A DNA stretch of 64,000 nucleotides. It comes from Flexithrix dorotheae DSM 6795. Its GTDB lineage: Bacteria; Bacteroidota; Bacteroidia; Cytophagales; Flammeovirgaceae. The translations under genes and the position numbers were made by a program. Where the stretch lies: NCBI RefSeq assembly GCF_000379765.1, contig NZ_KB903440.1, positions 1 to 64,000 of the forward strand, read 5' to 3'. The notes beneath the pieces are model-generated. The model did not search any database. It was not told the origin of the DNA and worked only from the letters and a program-made list of their open reading frames with translations. Shown here one piece after another: positions 1 to 8,308 of this stretch; position 1 is the first letter of the stretch, and each line of letters begins with the position of its first letter.

Positions 1-119
1 TGTAGGACTTTTGAATAATAATCAACTTTGGTGGTAGTGGAAAGATGAGTAAGCAGTGCTTCGGGAATAAAGTCTAATAATTGGTCAGCCGATATTGTGT
101 GGTCTTTAAAAACTGTCAT
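1..119 (-). CDS. Transposase, N-terminal fragment (cut by window edge)
   Basis: This is an open frame of 39 codons starting at an ATG (117-119) and running off the left edge. The protein begins MTVFKDHTISADQLLDFI and continues through TKVDYYSKVL. From memory this resembles the N-terminus of IS4-type DDE transposases common in Bacteroidota; no catalytic residue lies inside the window, so the family call rests on the leader alone. A perfect inverted repeat overlaps the first base of the start codon. Whether the element is intact cannot be judged. The IS end facing purK should lie between about 150 and 243, but I could not identify a terminal inverted repeat or target duplication there. Confidence 0.55.
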   Translation of the reverse strand, partial: MTVFKDHTISADQLLDFIPEALLTHLSTTTKVDYYSKVL

Positions 120-150
120 AGTATTTTATTTATCCCTATTTAAAATACTA
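119..150 (-). promoter_or_regulatory. Hairpin abutting the transposase start codon
   Basis: TAGTATTTTA (119-128) is repeated in perfect inversion as TAAAATACTA (141-150), with a 12-nt loop. On the minus-strand transcript the 3' arm ends at the start codon. Some insertion sequences use such structures to stop read-through mRNA from being translated into transposase. That role is inferred here. Confidence 0.4.
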
Positions 151-243
151 ATAAAACAACCGTTTCTACAATTTAGTTAGACCAATCATCAATTAGTATA
201 CAGATTTTTATCTCTCCCTTTTTAAGAAAAATGACTCCTTGAA

Positions 244-275
244 AATAAAAAAAGTCGGAAGAAAAATCTTCCGAC
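244..275 (-). terminator. Rho-independent terminator of purK
   Basis: A perfect 9-bp stem, GTCGGAAGA (254-262) with TCTTCCGAC (267-275), has an AAAA loop and is followed on the minus strand by a run of T. It sits 25 bp after the purK stop codon. Confidence 0.75.
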
Positions 276-299
276 CTTGACTGGGCGTAAGCCCTTTTT

Positions 300-1430
300 T
301 TATTCACTAATTACTTTACAAAAGGATTTAATTTTTTCAATCTTTTCAATTAACTCTTCCTTATTGTCTCCAACTACTGTAACATGTCCCATTTTTCTAA
401 AGGGTTTTGTGGTTTCCTTGCCATATAGATGAACATAGCATCCTTCCAATTCAGCTGCTTTCTCAAAGCCCACATATTTCACTTTACCCGTATAGCCCTC
501 TTCACCCAAAATATTCACCATAGCAGCCCGTTGTCTGGCCTTAGGACTTCCGAGCGGAAAATTAACAATGGCTCTTAAATGCTGTTCATATTGAGAAGTA
601 AAATTTCCCTCAATACTGTGATGGCCACTATTGTGAGGTCTTGGTGCAACTTCATTCACCAATAATTTTCCTTCTTTATCGATAAACATTTCAACAGCAA
701 GAATCCCCACCATATTCAGTTTCTCAATAATTTTCAGGGCTATTTCCTGGGCTTCTTTTTCAATTTCTGCAGAAATATTTGCGGGTGAAATTAAATAATC
801 TACCAGGTTTTGTCCTTCGTGATATACTAATTCTACAGCGGGATAAACTACGGTTTTCCCACTTTCATTTCTTCCGACAATTATGGAAATCTCCTTCTCA
901 ATATCTACGAGTTTTTCCAACAAACCAGGGGCATCGAATGCAGAATCAAGATCATTTTCATCCACTAGTTTTTGCACGCCTCTTCCATCATAACCGTCTT
1001 TTGCCAACTTATTAAAAGCTGGAAAGAAATCAGAATTTTTTGCAATTTCAGCTTTATTCTCCACCAGAATAAAATCTGAAGTTGGGATTTTATTTTTCTG
1101 GTAAAAAATCTTTTGTGATCTTTTATCCTGAATTAACTCAATAACTTCAGGTTGAGGGAAAACCTTTTTACCTTGTTTTTCCAGCTCTTTTAAGGCTTTT
1201 GCATTTACCTGCTCTATTTCTATGGTAATTATATCCAGGTCTTTTCCGAAATTCACCACAGTATCAAAATCTTTTATGGAGCCTGCATGGAAATTCTCTG
1301 CTATTGATTTACATGGAGCATTTGGGTCTGGATCTAAAATATTCACATTAATCCCGTAATCAATGGCGGATTGAATAAACATCCTTCCCAATTGCCCACC
1401 ACCCAGAATTCCTATCTTCTTATTAATCAT
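300..1430 (-). CDS. purK: 5-(carboxyamino)imidazole ribonucleotide synthase PurK
   Basis: PurK is an ATP-grasp enzyme that converts AIR, ATP and bicarbonate to N5-CAIR in de novo purine synthesis. At 376 residues it has the usual family length. The N-terminal motif GGGQLGRMF (about 10-18) belongs to the preATP-grasp domain. KLAKDGYDGRGVQ near residue 140 is part of the ATP-grasp fold, and NEVAPRPHNSGH near residue 265 is the conserved C-terminal ATP/Mg site. The gene lies on the same strand as purD with 79 bp between them, so they may form a purine operon. No purE is present in the window. A small palindrome (TAGTAC/GTACTA, 1430-1443) touches the start codon. Confidence 0.96.
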   Translation of the reverse strand: MINKKIGILGGGQLGRMFIQSAIDYGINVNILDPDPNAPCKSIAENFHAGSIKDFDTVVNFGKDLDIITIEIEQVNAKALKELEKQGKKVFPQPEVIELIQDKRSQKIFYQKNKIPTSDFILVENKAEIAKNSDFFPAFNKLAKDGYDGRGVQKLVDENDLDSAFDAPGLLEKLVDIEKEISIIVGRNESGKTVVYPAVELVYHEGQNLVDYLISPANISAEIEKEAQEIALKIIEKLNMVGILAVEMFIDKEGKLLVNEVAPRPHNSGHHSIEGNFTSQYEQHLRAIVNFPLGSPKARQRAAMVNILGEEGYTGKVKYVGFEKAAELEGCYVHLYGKETTKPFRKMGHVTVVGDNKEELIEKIEKIKSFCKVISE

Positions 1431-1509
1431 AGTACTTGTACTAATTTATATTGAGCGTTTTCAACTCTTTATTACTTAGTTGTAGTGATCTTTAATCATT
1501 ATCAACTAC

Positions 1510-2787
1510 TTAACCTTTTAAATCAAAGCCGATATCTTTTCGGAAATACTTTCCATCATAATTGATTTTTTCAGCCCCTCGATAAGATTTTTCCAATGCT
1601 TTCTCCATTGTTTCACCAAGGGCAGAAATCGCTATTACACGACCTCCGTTTGTAAGCACATCTCCATTTTCCCCATCTTTAGTTCCTGCATGAAAGGCTA
1701 TTACTTCTTCCAACTCCTCAAAACCAGTCATCACTTTTCCTTTTTCGTAGCTACCCGGATAGCCTCCTGATACTAACATGACCGTGGTTGCAGTTCTTGG
1801 ATCAATTTCCAAATTGGCTTCTGACAACTTCTTCTGACCTGCCAGGTCCAGGATTTCCAATAAATCAGCATCCAGCCTTGGGAATACGACTTCTGTTTCC
1901 GGATCTCCCATTCTCACATTATATTCGATCACGTAAGGCTCTCCTTCCATATTCATCAAACCAATGAATATGAATCCGGTGTAATCAATGCCTTCCGATT
2001 TTAGACCGTTCAATGTGGGTTTAACTACCTTTTCTTCTACTTTTTTTAAGAATGCTTCATCTGCAAAAGGAACCGGTGAAACTGCACCCATTCCTCCGGT
2101 ATTAAGACCAGAATCTCCTTCTCCGATTCTTTTATAATCTTTGGCTGAGGGCAATATGATATAGTCTTCTCCATCGGTAAGTACAAAAACGGAAAGTTCA
2201 ATTCCACTTAAATGTTGCTCTATAAGCACATTGCTACTGGCATCTCCAAACTTTCCTTCCAGCATTTCCTTCAAATTGGATTTGGCTTCACCCAGATCGG
2301 AAGTAATGATTACCCCTTTTCCTGCTGCCAGGCCATCCGCTTTTAAAACATAAGGTGCTTTTTCGCTTTCCAGATATTTTAAACCATCTTCTAAAGTAGA
2401 TAAATTAAATGTTTGTGATTTTGCGGCAGGAACACCATACTTCACCATAAAATTTTTAGAGAAGTCTTTACTTCCTTCTAGCAAAGCGCCCTGTTTATCC
2501 GGACCAATTACTTTTATTGATTTTAAGGATTCATCATTCTTAAAAAAGTCGGTAATACCAGCTACAAGCGGCACTTCCGGGCCAACTACAATTAGCTCAA
2601 TATCTTCCTTCTTGGAAAATTCAGCTATTCCTTCAAAATCTGTTACATCCAGATTTACATTGGTGGCAATTTCTGCAGTTCCTGCATTTCCCGGTGCTAC
2701 AAATAAATTCCCAAGCTTCGGGCTTTGATTAATTTTCCACGCAAAAGCATGCTCTCTTCCTCCTGATCCAACAATTAAAACATTCAT
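1510..2787 (-). CDS. purD: Phosphoribosylamine--glycine ligase PurD
   Basis: PurD joins 5-phosphoribosylamine and glycine with ATP to give GAR, the second step of purine synthesis. The 425-residue protein starts MNVLIVGSGGREHAFAW, the GARS N-domain signature. It also has LKADGLAAGKGVII near residue 149 (ATP-grasp), SPVPFADEAF, and EYNVRMGDPETEVV near residue 290, the latter being the GARS signature. No truncation is seen. It precedes purK on the same strand, and recQ lies upstream behind its own terminator, so purD probably starts its own transcript. Confidence 0.97.
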   Translation of the reverse strand: MNVLIVGSGGREHAFAWKINQSPKLGNLFVAPGNAGTAEIATNVNLDVTDFEGIAEFSKKEDIELIVVGPEVPLVAGITDFFKNDESLKSIKVIGPDKQGALLEGSKDFSKNFMVKYGVPAAKSQTFNLSTLEDGLKYLESEKAPYVLKADGLAAGKGVIITSDLGEAKSNLKEMLEGKFGDASSNVLIEQHLSGIELSVFVLTDGEDYIILPSAKDYKRIGEGDSGLNTGGMGAVSPVPFADEAFLKKVEEKVVKPTLNGLKSEGIDYTGFIFIGLMNMEGEPYVIEYNVRMGDPETEVVFPRLDADLLEILDLAGQKKLSEANLEIDPRTATTVMLVSGGYPGSYEKGKVMTGFEELEEVIAFHAGTKDGENGDVLTNGGRVIAISALGETMEKALEKSYRGAEKINYDGKYFRKDIGFDLKG

Positions 2788-2830
2788 TCTTTTATCTTAA
2801 AAAGGTTTGAAAAAAGTTTCCGCAAATATC

Positions 2831-2870
2831 AAAAAAAAAGCAGTGCTATAAAATTTTATAACACTGCTTT
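2831..2870 (-). terminator. Terminator of recQ
   Basis: AAAGCAGTG (2837-2845) pairs with CACTGCTTT (2862-2870), and AT-rich inner bases extend the stem. On the minus strand the stem is followed by a T run (2831-2839). It lies 46 bp after the recQ stop codon. Confidence 0.75.
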
Positions 2871-2915
2871 CTGATTTATTTCAAAAGTAGATGGGCGATA
2901 GACTTTAATCTTTTC

Positions 2916-5102
2916 CTAGAAAGCCACCTCCGACATAAATTTCACTCTCATTAAACGAATTTCCTCTTCTGAATAATCATCTCCTAATTCTTCAATGGCA
3001 TCTTCAAGGCTGTCTGTTTCTGCTTCCATAAAATAACTCCAAATATCTTCCTCCCTCTCATCATCCATAATCTGTTCGATATAGTAATCCAGATTTAGCT
3101 TGGTGCCCGAAAAACAAATGTTTTCTATTTCATCAATTACATTAAAATAATCAATTCCCAAAGACTCTGAAATTTCATCCAAATCCACCATTCGGTCAAT
3201 TTGCTGAATAATGAAAATCTTGGTTTTCGATTTATTTACAGCCGATTTCACCACTACATCGGATGCAGTAACGATATCATTTTCTTCTACATAGTTTTTG
3301 ATGAGCTCAATAAATGGCTTGCCGAACTTTTTGATTTTACCCATCCCTACTCCATTTATTTTGGAAAGGTCATCTTCGGTACAAGGATATATTGTGGCCA
3401 TTTCTTCCAGAGAAGGGTCCTGGAAAATTACATATGGAGGTAAGTCTTTCTGTTTGGCTAATTTCTTTCTCAGGCCTTTTAGCAATTCAAAAAGTGTTTC
3501 ATCTGCAGCCTGAGCATGGCCCACATTATTGGAAGAGTCCTCCTCTTCATCCATTTTTATATTGGAGTAATCATGATCTTTGGTCAGGGTGATAGTCTTT
3601 GGATTTTCCAAAAAATTATGCCCTTCCTCAGTAAGTTTTAATACCGTGATTTCATCGATATCTTTAACCAGTAATTTGTGGATCATGGCCTGCCTGACAA
3701 CAGATACCCAGAAATCATTATCCTTACCTTCATGTTTACCATAAACATCAAGCTTATTGTGGGTATAACTGGTTACATACTGGCTATCATTGGCACAAAT
3801 TACGTCCACAATATGTTCCATATTAAACCTTTCGCCAGTTTGCAATACAGTTTGTAAAACCGTTAATAAATAATTCTTCCCATTAAATTCTTCTCTGTCT
3901 TTTTTTGTGTTATCACAAAATCCATAATCTTTATCCAGGTATTCCCCAAAATAATGTAATAACTGCCTGTGCCGGCACACAGAAGAATTGGCATAATAAC
4001 TTACCTCTTTGAGCAAGTGTTTGGCATTATCCCGCTCGGTTACGGGTTTATCTTTATTAAATTTCTCTAATTTATTGATATCTTTCTCACTGAAAAACAT
4101 TAGACAATGGCTGTCCAGGCCATCTCTGCCTGCTCTTCCGGTTTCCTGATAGTAACCCTCAATAGACTTTGGCGCATCATAGTGGATCACAAACCGAACA
4201 TCGGGCTTATCAATTCCCATCCCAAAGGCAATGGTAGCCACAATCACATCTGCATCTTCACTTAAAAATGCATCCTGGTGTTTCTCTCTTAATGAGGAAT
4301 CCATTCCGGCATGATAAGGCAGGGCTTTTACACCATTCACTTTTAAAAGTTCGGCAATTTCTTCTACTTTTTTTCTACTCAGGCAATATACTATTCCTGC
4401 CTTTCCTTTATACTGATGGACAAATTTTATTAATTGTTTCTTACTGTTTTGTTTTGGCCTTACTTCGTAAAAAAGGTTTTTTCTGTGGAAGGAGGATATA
4501 AAAATATCAGCCTCTTCCATTTTTAAATTTTTCTGAATATCAGACCTTACTTTAGGGGTGGCTGTGGCAGTAAGGGCAATGATAGGAAGGTTTCCAATAT
4601 CCTCAATAATGGTTTTTATCCTGCGGTACTCTGGTCGGAAATCATGGCCCCATTCAGAGATACAGTGGGCTTCATCTACTGCTACAAATGAAAGGTTTGC
4701 TTTTTTTAATAATGCTATATTCTCTTCCTTTGTCAACGATTCGGGAGCTACATAAAGCAACTTCATTTCCCCATTCAGCAATTGTTTTTTTACCTTATTA
4801 ATCTCGGTTTTGGAAAGGGTAGAATTTAAGAAATGGGCATTTATCCCAAAAGCATTTAGCTGATCTACCTGGTTTTTCATCAAAGCGATCAGTGGGGAAA
4901 TAACCACGGCTGTACCTTCCTGGATAATGGCTGGAAGTTGGTAACACATAGATTTTCCTGCACCTGTTGGCATAATCACGAAGGTATTTCTACCACTCAT
5001 GATATTATTGATTATTTTCTCCTGGTTACCACGGAACTGGTTATAGCCAAATACTTCTTTTAGCGTATTTCTTAAGATGTCCCCTTTTTCTGTTATCACC
5101 AT
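2916..5102 (-). CDS. recQ: ATP-dependent DNA helicase, RecQ family
   Basis: RecQ is a superfamily 2 helicase of 3'-5' polarity used in recombination and fork repair. The sequence shows Walker A PTGAGKS (45-51), the DEAH box (143-146), TATATPK (motif III), HAGMDSSLR and the QETGRAGRDG motif VI near residue 320. An RQC-like region follows, then an HRDC-type domain (TEDDLSKINGVGMGKIKKFG) and an acidic C-terminal region. Length is 728 residues. The zinc site is unusual: E. coli RecQ uses four cysteines at offsets 0, 17, 20 and 23, and here those positions are Cys376, Tyr393, Cys396 and Thr399. Codons TAT and ACA confirm the substitutions. The protein may bind no zinc, or may be a specialised paralogue. 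Confidence 0.93.
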   Translation of the reverse strand: MVITEKGDILRNTLKEVFGYNQFRGNQEKIINNIMSGRNTFVIMPTGAGKSMCYQLPAIIQEGTAVVISPLIALMKNQVDQLNAFGINAHFLNSTLSKTEINKVKKQLLNGEMKLLYVAPESLTKEENIALLKKANLSFVAVDEAHCISEWGHDFRPEYRRIKTIIEDIGNLPIIALTATATPKVRSDIQKNLKMEEADIFISSFHRKNLFYEVRPKQNSKKQLIKFVHQYKGKAGIVYCLSRKKVEEIAELLKVNGVKALPYHAGMDSSLREKHQDAFLSEDADVIVATIAFGMGIDKPDVRFVIHYDAPKSIEGYYQETGRAGRDGLDSHCLMFFSEKDINKLEKFNKDKPVTERDNAKHLLKEVSYYANSSVCRHRQLLHYFGEYLDKDYGFCDNTKKDREEFNGKNYLLTVLQTVLQTGERFNMEHIVDVICANDSQYVTSYTHNKLDVYGKHEGKDNDFWVSVVRQAMIHKLLVKDIDEITVLKLTEEGHNFLENPKTITLTKDHDYSNIKMDEEEDSSNNVGHAQAADETLFELLKGLRKKLAKQKDLPPYVIFQDPSLEEMATIYPCTEDDLSKINGVGMGKIKKFGKPFIELIKNYVEENDIVTASDVVVKSAVNKSKTKIFIIQQIDRMVDLDEISESLGIDYFNVIDEIENICFSGTKLNLDYYIEQIMDDEREEDIWSYFMEAETDSLEDAIEELGDDYSEEEIRLMRVKFMSEVAF

Positions 5103-5699
5103 GTCTTCAACAATTAAAATGATAAGAACATTTTCTCAATCAATATTAAATTTAGGTAAGTAGTCAGTTAGCACCCATTGCGAACTTCATTCAAGTTAAC
5201 TATTTTTCCTTAAATGCCTGAACAGAAATATCCGGCTCAGGCTATAATAGCTGTAAAAAGATACTTAAACTTCTTACCTCGTTTAGTCTGGATTTTAATT
5301 TAACAATAAAATCTAATAAATTCTCAATTTCTTTATATTTTAACACTTACCAAAAATATCTAATTACCACATGAAAATATCAGTTATTCACTTTTTTTTA
5401 CATTTAACTGAATTTTCAAAACATACCATTACACTTAGTTTATCTAAACTGAGTAATTGAGCCAGGGAATTAAATATAGTCTGGTTTTAAATTGGGTATA
5501 GTAAAAAATGCATTTCTGCATTTAATTCAGGTGGAAAAGACTGGATAGTTTACAACAATTATTCTAATTCAATCAACCAATCAATTTTGCCTGACTGATA
5601 TCAGGAATTCGATAATCAAACATGTTTAAAACAAAAATACTAACAAATGGGGATTTCAAAAAATTTGTTTTTTGGAATGGCTGTTAAAATTTTTTGGAC
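5103..5699. other. Intergenic region without a recognisable gene
   Basis: About 600 bp of AT-rich DNA lie between recQ and the next gene. I see no credible reading frame on either strand. Two inverted repeats stand out: ACTTAGTTTA/TAAACTGAGT (5433-5442 and 5445-5454, one mismatch, 2-bp spacer) and CCTGA/TCAGG (5590-5605). Neither is followed by a T run, so they are not convincing terminators. The first could be an operator for recQ, but nothing here proves it. Confidence 0.4.
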
Positions 5700-5726
5700 A
5701 AAAAAAAGACTTCCCTTAAGGAAGCC
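5700..5726 (-). terminator. Terminator of the effector-binding protein gene
   Basis: Read on the minus strand, GGCTTCC, loop TTAA and GGGAAGTC form a short stem with one G-T pair, followed directly by eight T residues. It lies 30 bp after the stop codon at 5757. Confidence 0.65.
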
Positions 5727-5756
5727 TATCATCTATTTCAAACAAATATCTTGATT

Positions 5757-6341
5757 CTAATTCTTTGCTTTAACCGGGTACCTGATAATTGTCATTAATT
5801 CCTTCACAGGTGTTTCTCTGGGGTCATTAAGATAAATTTCATGATGATACCCATTCATTGCTAATTGGTTTTCCGCCATAAATTCCAAAATTTTTTCAAT
5901 TGTTGGCTCTTCTTCTTCATAGGAACCGAGATGTAGCATTTGTACACAAGTTCCTTCATTTATTTCTTCTATTGTAACCTTACCATTCATTGGTGAATGA
6001 ATAGCTTCGAAATCCGACAAGGAGATAAATTCGGGTATGGGAATTAGAATTTTCCAGTACCATTCATCTCGGGGAACAGTTTTAAATTCTTTGCCTTTTT
6101 CCACCCACCAATAAGCTTCCATTTGGGCAATTTCGAAATCATTTCCACTTTGAATTCCATGGTTTTTAAGCGCATGAATAAATCCATAAATTTCGGCAAT
6201 TGACTGGTTGAATACTTTTGCTTCTGGAGAAGACCGGCCTGCTACAGACAAATATTTTAGAGGATTTAATTCTACTTTTTTAGGGCTTAATTCCGCTTGA
6301 TAATAGTTGGCATCCAGTTTTTGAAAATTCATTGTTTCCAT
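5757..6341 (-). CDS. GyrI-like/AraC effector-binding domain protein
   Basis: This 194-residue protein resembles stand-alone GyrI-like small-molecule-binding proteins (the AraC effector-binding fold). Features are the early strand KVELNPLKYLSVAGRSS, a Tyr/Trp-rich central part (AYWWVEKGKEFK, DEWYWKILIPIP) and the late segment CVQMLHLGSYEEEEPTIEKI followed by HHEIYLNDPRETP, which matches the C-terminal half of that fold. No DNA-binding domain and no signal peptide are present. It lies 91 bp downstream of a WYL regulator on the same strand, a pairing often seen, so the two may sense the same ligand. The ligand is unknown. Confidence 0.75.
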   Translation of the reverse strand: METMNFQKLDANYYQAELSPKKVELNPLKYLSVAGRSSPEAKVFNQSIAEIYGFIHALKNHGIQSGNDFEIAQMEAYWWVEKGKEFKTVPRDEWYWKILIPIPEFISLSDFEAIHSPMNGKVTIEEINEGTCVQMLHLGSYEEEEPTIEKILEFMAENQLAMNGYHHEIYLNDPRETPVKELMTIIRYPVKAKN

Positions 6342-6432
6342 AAGTTTTTAAATTAGTTTTTTGTGATATAGCAAACTTAGGAGGGCTTACTGACAGCCCT
6401 ATGTCAGTAGGAAAAATGAATGTGGAAATAAA

Positions 6433-7377
6433 TTAGGAATAGTGCTTCAGGAGCTCATTAACGAGTTTTTTTACCTCCTTTTTCAAAAATTCTGGCCTTA
6501 AAATTTCAATACTTTTACCATACATAATTATCCAGCGGGCAAAAGCATTCAGGTTATTGATCATAAAATGTAATTGCACATCATTTTTATTCTCTTTTTC
6601 ATTTACCAGGCCCATGTAGTAAACCTGATCTTCCATTATCCTTCTCGTTGCCGAATTCACCTTAAGGACAATTTCCCTAAAATCAAGCGCTTCCTGAAGA
6701 CTATCAAAATATTCTGATAGATTAGGATGGTTATCTTTTGCTACTTTTTTATCAAGAATTTCAAGTTGCTTTATCCTGTTAGTTCTAAAATCTCTATATC
6801 CATTTCTTAACTGGCAAAAAGCAATTAAATGCCATCCACTACCATAATGACACAAACCAATTGGCTCAATAATCCTACTGGTTAGTTCATTTTTTTTATT
6901 CGAAAGATATTCAATTGATATTTCCCTGTGTTTGGAAAGTGCTTCTTGAATATTCAATAAAAATCCCGATTCCTGAGGTGGTGGGCCATAAAAACCCATT
7001 ACTTTTATTTTTTCATTAAGATTTTCAAGATGTTCCTTCCCTGAAGATTTTAACACTGCCTGAATTTTATACAGGGCTGATTCAAATTCCGTTTTGATGG
7101 CTTTATCTGCAAATTGTTCAAGAAGTTTACTTCCCAATAAAATTGCACCAGCTTCTTTGTCGGTAAACATTACAGGTGGTAAATGATAGCCAGGAACCAG
7201 AGAGTATCCCACACCAGCTTCAGAGGCAATAGGTACTCCACCACTTTCTAATGCCCGAATATCTCTGTAAACTGTGCGAAGACTAATTTCAAATCTTTCT
7301 GCTATTTCTCTGGCTGTTACAATTCGTTTGCTTTGTAGCTGAATCAGTATAGCGGAAAGTCTGTCAATTCTATTCAA
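6433..7377 (-). CDS. HTH-WYL transcriptional regulator (YafY type)
   Basis: The protein has an N-terminal DeoR-like winged helix (NRIDRLSAILIQLQSKR, REIAERFEISLRTVYRDI) and a C-terminal WYL ligand-sensing domain (ISIEYLSNKKNELTSRIIEP, GWHLIAFCQLRNGYRDFR). I place the start at the TTG of 7375-7377 (314 residues), because family members start exactly at MNRIDRLSAIL. An upstream in-frame ATG at 7431 would add 18 residues read from the 3' end of yidD in another frame. With the TTG start the two genes are 10 bp apart; with the ATG they overlap. WYL proteins usually regulate adjacent genes, here the GyrI-like gene. Confidence 0.88.
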   Translation of the reverse strand: MNRIDRLSAILIQLQSKRIVTAREIAERFEISLRTVYRDIRALESGGVPIASEAGVGYSLVPGYHLPPVMFTDKEAGAILLGSKLLEQFADKAIKTEFESALYKIQAVLKSSGKEHLENLNEKIKVMGFYGPPPQESGFLLNIQEALSKHREISIEYLSNKKNELTSRIIEPIGLCHYGSGWHLIAFCQLRNGYRDFRTNRIKQLEILDKKVAKDNHPNLSEYFDSLQEALDFREIVLKVNSATRRIMEDQVYYMGLVNEKENKNDVQLHFMINNLNAFARWIIMYGKSIEILRPEFLKKEVKKLVNELLKHYS

Positions 7378-7387
7378 GGTAAAAAAA

Positions 7388-7633
7388 TTAGCGTTTTTTA
7401 TTGGGATTTTTGGGGACGGGATCGTATCCATGAGTACCCCAGGGGTGACATTTGGAAATTCGTTTTATACCCAGCCAAATACCTTTCAATGCCCCCCATT
7501 CCTTTATCGCCTCTACCGTGTAGTGGGAACAGGTGGGAACATGCCGGCACGAAGATGGAAACATGGGTGAAATCAACCACTGGTAAATCCTGATAGGCAA
7601 AATGGCAATCTGAATTAATATCTTTCTGAGCAT
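7388..7633 (-). CDS. yidD: Membrane protein insertion efficiency factor YidD
   Basis: YidD is a small inner-membrane-associated protein that assists YidC-dependent insertion. The 81-residue sequence has the family core in order: an amphipathic N-terminus ([19 protein letters not shown]), [28 protein letters not shown] and GTHGYDPVP. In many bacteria yidD sits beside rnpA and yidC; here it stands with a WYL regulator, which is unusual but not unique. The palindrome at 7716-7742 lies 83 bp upstream and is a possible operator for this gene. Confidence 0.95.
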   Translation of the reverse strand: MLRKILIQIAILPIRIYQWLISPMFPSSCRHVPTCSHYTVEAIKEWGALKGIWLGIKRISKCHPWGTHGYDPVPKNPNKKR

Positions 7634-7715
7634 TAAACAAATCTATCGAATACAAAATAGATATGACTAAAAAGAGGGACAAACTTTAAACTTAAACTAT
7701 TTAAAAAATGAAGTT

Positions 7716-7742
7716 TAATTGTAATAAGTTTAGTTACAATTA
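7716..7742. promoter_or_regulatory. Candidate Rrf2 operator between rrf2 and yidD
   Basis: TAATTGTAATAA (7716-7727) and TAGTTACAATTA (7731-7742) form a 12-3-12 palindrome with two mismatched pairs. The right arm is identical to the right arm of the perfect palindrome at 8217-8243, and the spacing is the same. Binding by the neighbouring Rrf2 protein is inferred. Confidence 0.6.
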
Positions 7743-7778
7743 ACTATTTAAATTTATTTTTCTTTAAAATTTTTTGAT

Positions 7779-8213
7779 TTATCTCAGTTTTAATTTTTCC
7801 GATTGGATAATTTCAAGGGATATAGTTTTTAAAGATGTTTTCCTTAATTCACCCATTAAAGCTAATTCTGCCTTATTGAAATGGTGACCGAGCACAGGTA
7901 AAATATTGCGGGCAATTCCACAGTTTTTATTCATTTTGCTATAAGGCTTTTGAAATACAGATTTAGTCTCGATTGCAGAATAAATATCAAGTAGAGTAAT
8001 CTCAAAAGCCTTTTTTGCTAATTTATTTCCCCCGTCTGCACCTGTTTCAGATACTACAAGTCCACTTTTTTTTAGATGGCCAATTAACTTTCTCACCAGC
8101 ACCGGATTGGTATTAATACTCCAGGCAAGATCTGCAGATGTCACCTTTCTTCCTTCCTTTAAGGCAAGGATTGTCATTATATGTGTGGCTACTATGAATT
8201 TACTACTTTTCAT
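7779..8213 (-). CDS. Rrf2 family transcriptional regulator
   Basis: This 144-residue protein has the Rrf2 winged-helix N-terminus (FIVATHIMTILALKEG, VTSADLAWSINTNPVLVRKLI, LKKSGLVVSETGADGGNKLA). The 'GG' wing turn and the following ITLLDIYSAIE segment are typical. The three clustered cysteines that bind the Fe-S cluster in IscR or NsrR are absent; one cysteine is seen (NCGIAR). It therefore resembles the YwnA-type, cluster-free branch. Perfect and near-perfect palindromes lie just upstream of its start codon and downstream of its stop, suggesting autoregulation plus control of yidD or nearby genes. The signal it responds to cannot be told. Confidence 0.9.
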   Translation of the reverse strand: MKSSKFIVATHIMTILALKEGRKVTSADLAWSINTNPVLVRKLIGHLKKSGLVVSETGADGGNKLAKKAFEITLLDIYSAIETKSVFQKPYSKMNKNCGIARNILPVLGHHFNKAELALMGELRKTSLKTISLEIIQSEKLKLR

Positions 8214-8216
8214 ATT

Positions 8217-8243
8217 TAATTGTAACTAATATAGTTACAATTA
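8217..8243. promoter_or_regulatory. Perfect palindromic operator at the rrf2 start
   Basis: TAATTGTAACTA (8217-8228) and TAGTTACAATTA (8232-8243) are perfect inverted repeats around a 3-bp spacer, starting 4 bp upstream of the Rrf2 start codon. Size and position fit an autorepressor site. Confidence 0.7.
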
Positions 8244-8246
8244 GTG

Positions 8247-8280
8247 TAAAAAACAAAGCCCAAATAGAATATTGGGCTTG
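8247..8280 (-). terminator. Terminator of nhaD
   Basis: AAGCCCAA (8256-8263) pairs with TTGGGCTT (8272-8279) around an 8-nt loop. On the minus strand it is followed by TGTTTTTT. It separates nhaD from the Rrf2 gene. Confidence 0.75.
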
Positions 8281-8308
8281 TTAAAATTCAACTAATCAAA
8301 TGATCAAA

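Noticed and set aside
1430-1443. TAGTAC/GTACTA palindrome at the purK start as an operator
   Set aside because: Six-base arms are short, one copy only is seen, and no purine repressor of this type is known in Bacteroidota.
7398-7682. Alternative minus-strand frame of 94 codons over yidD
   Set aside because: It is another frame of yidD. The 81-residue frame at 7388-7633 carries all YidD motifs.
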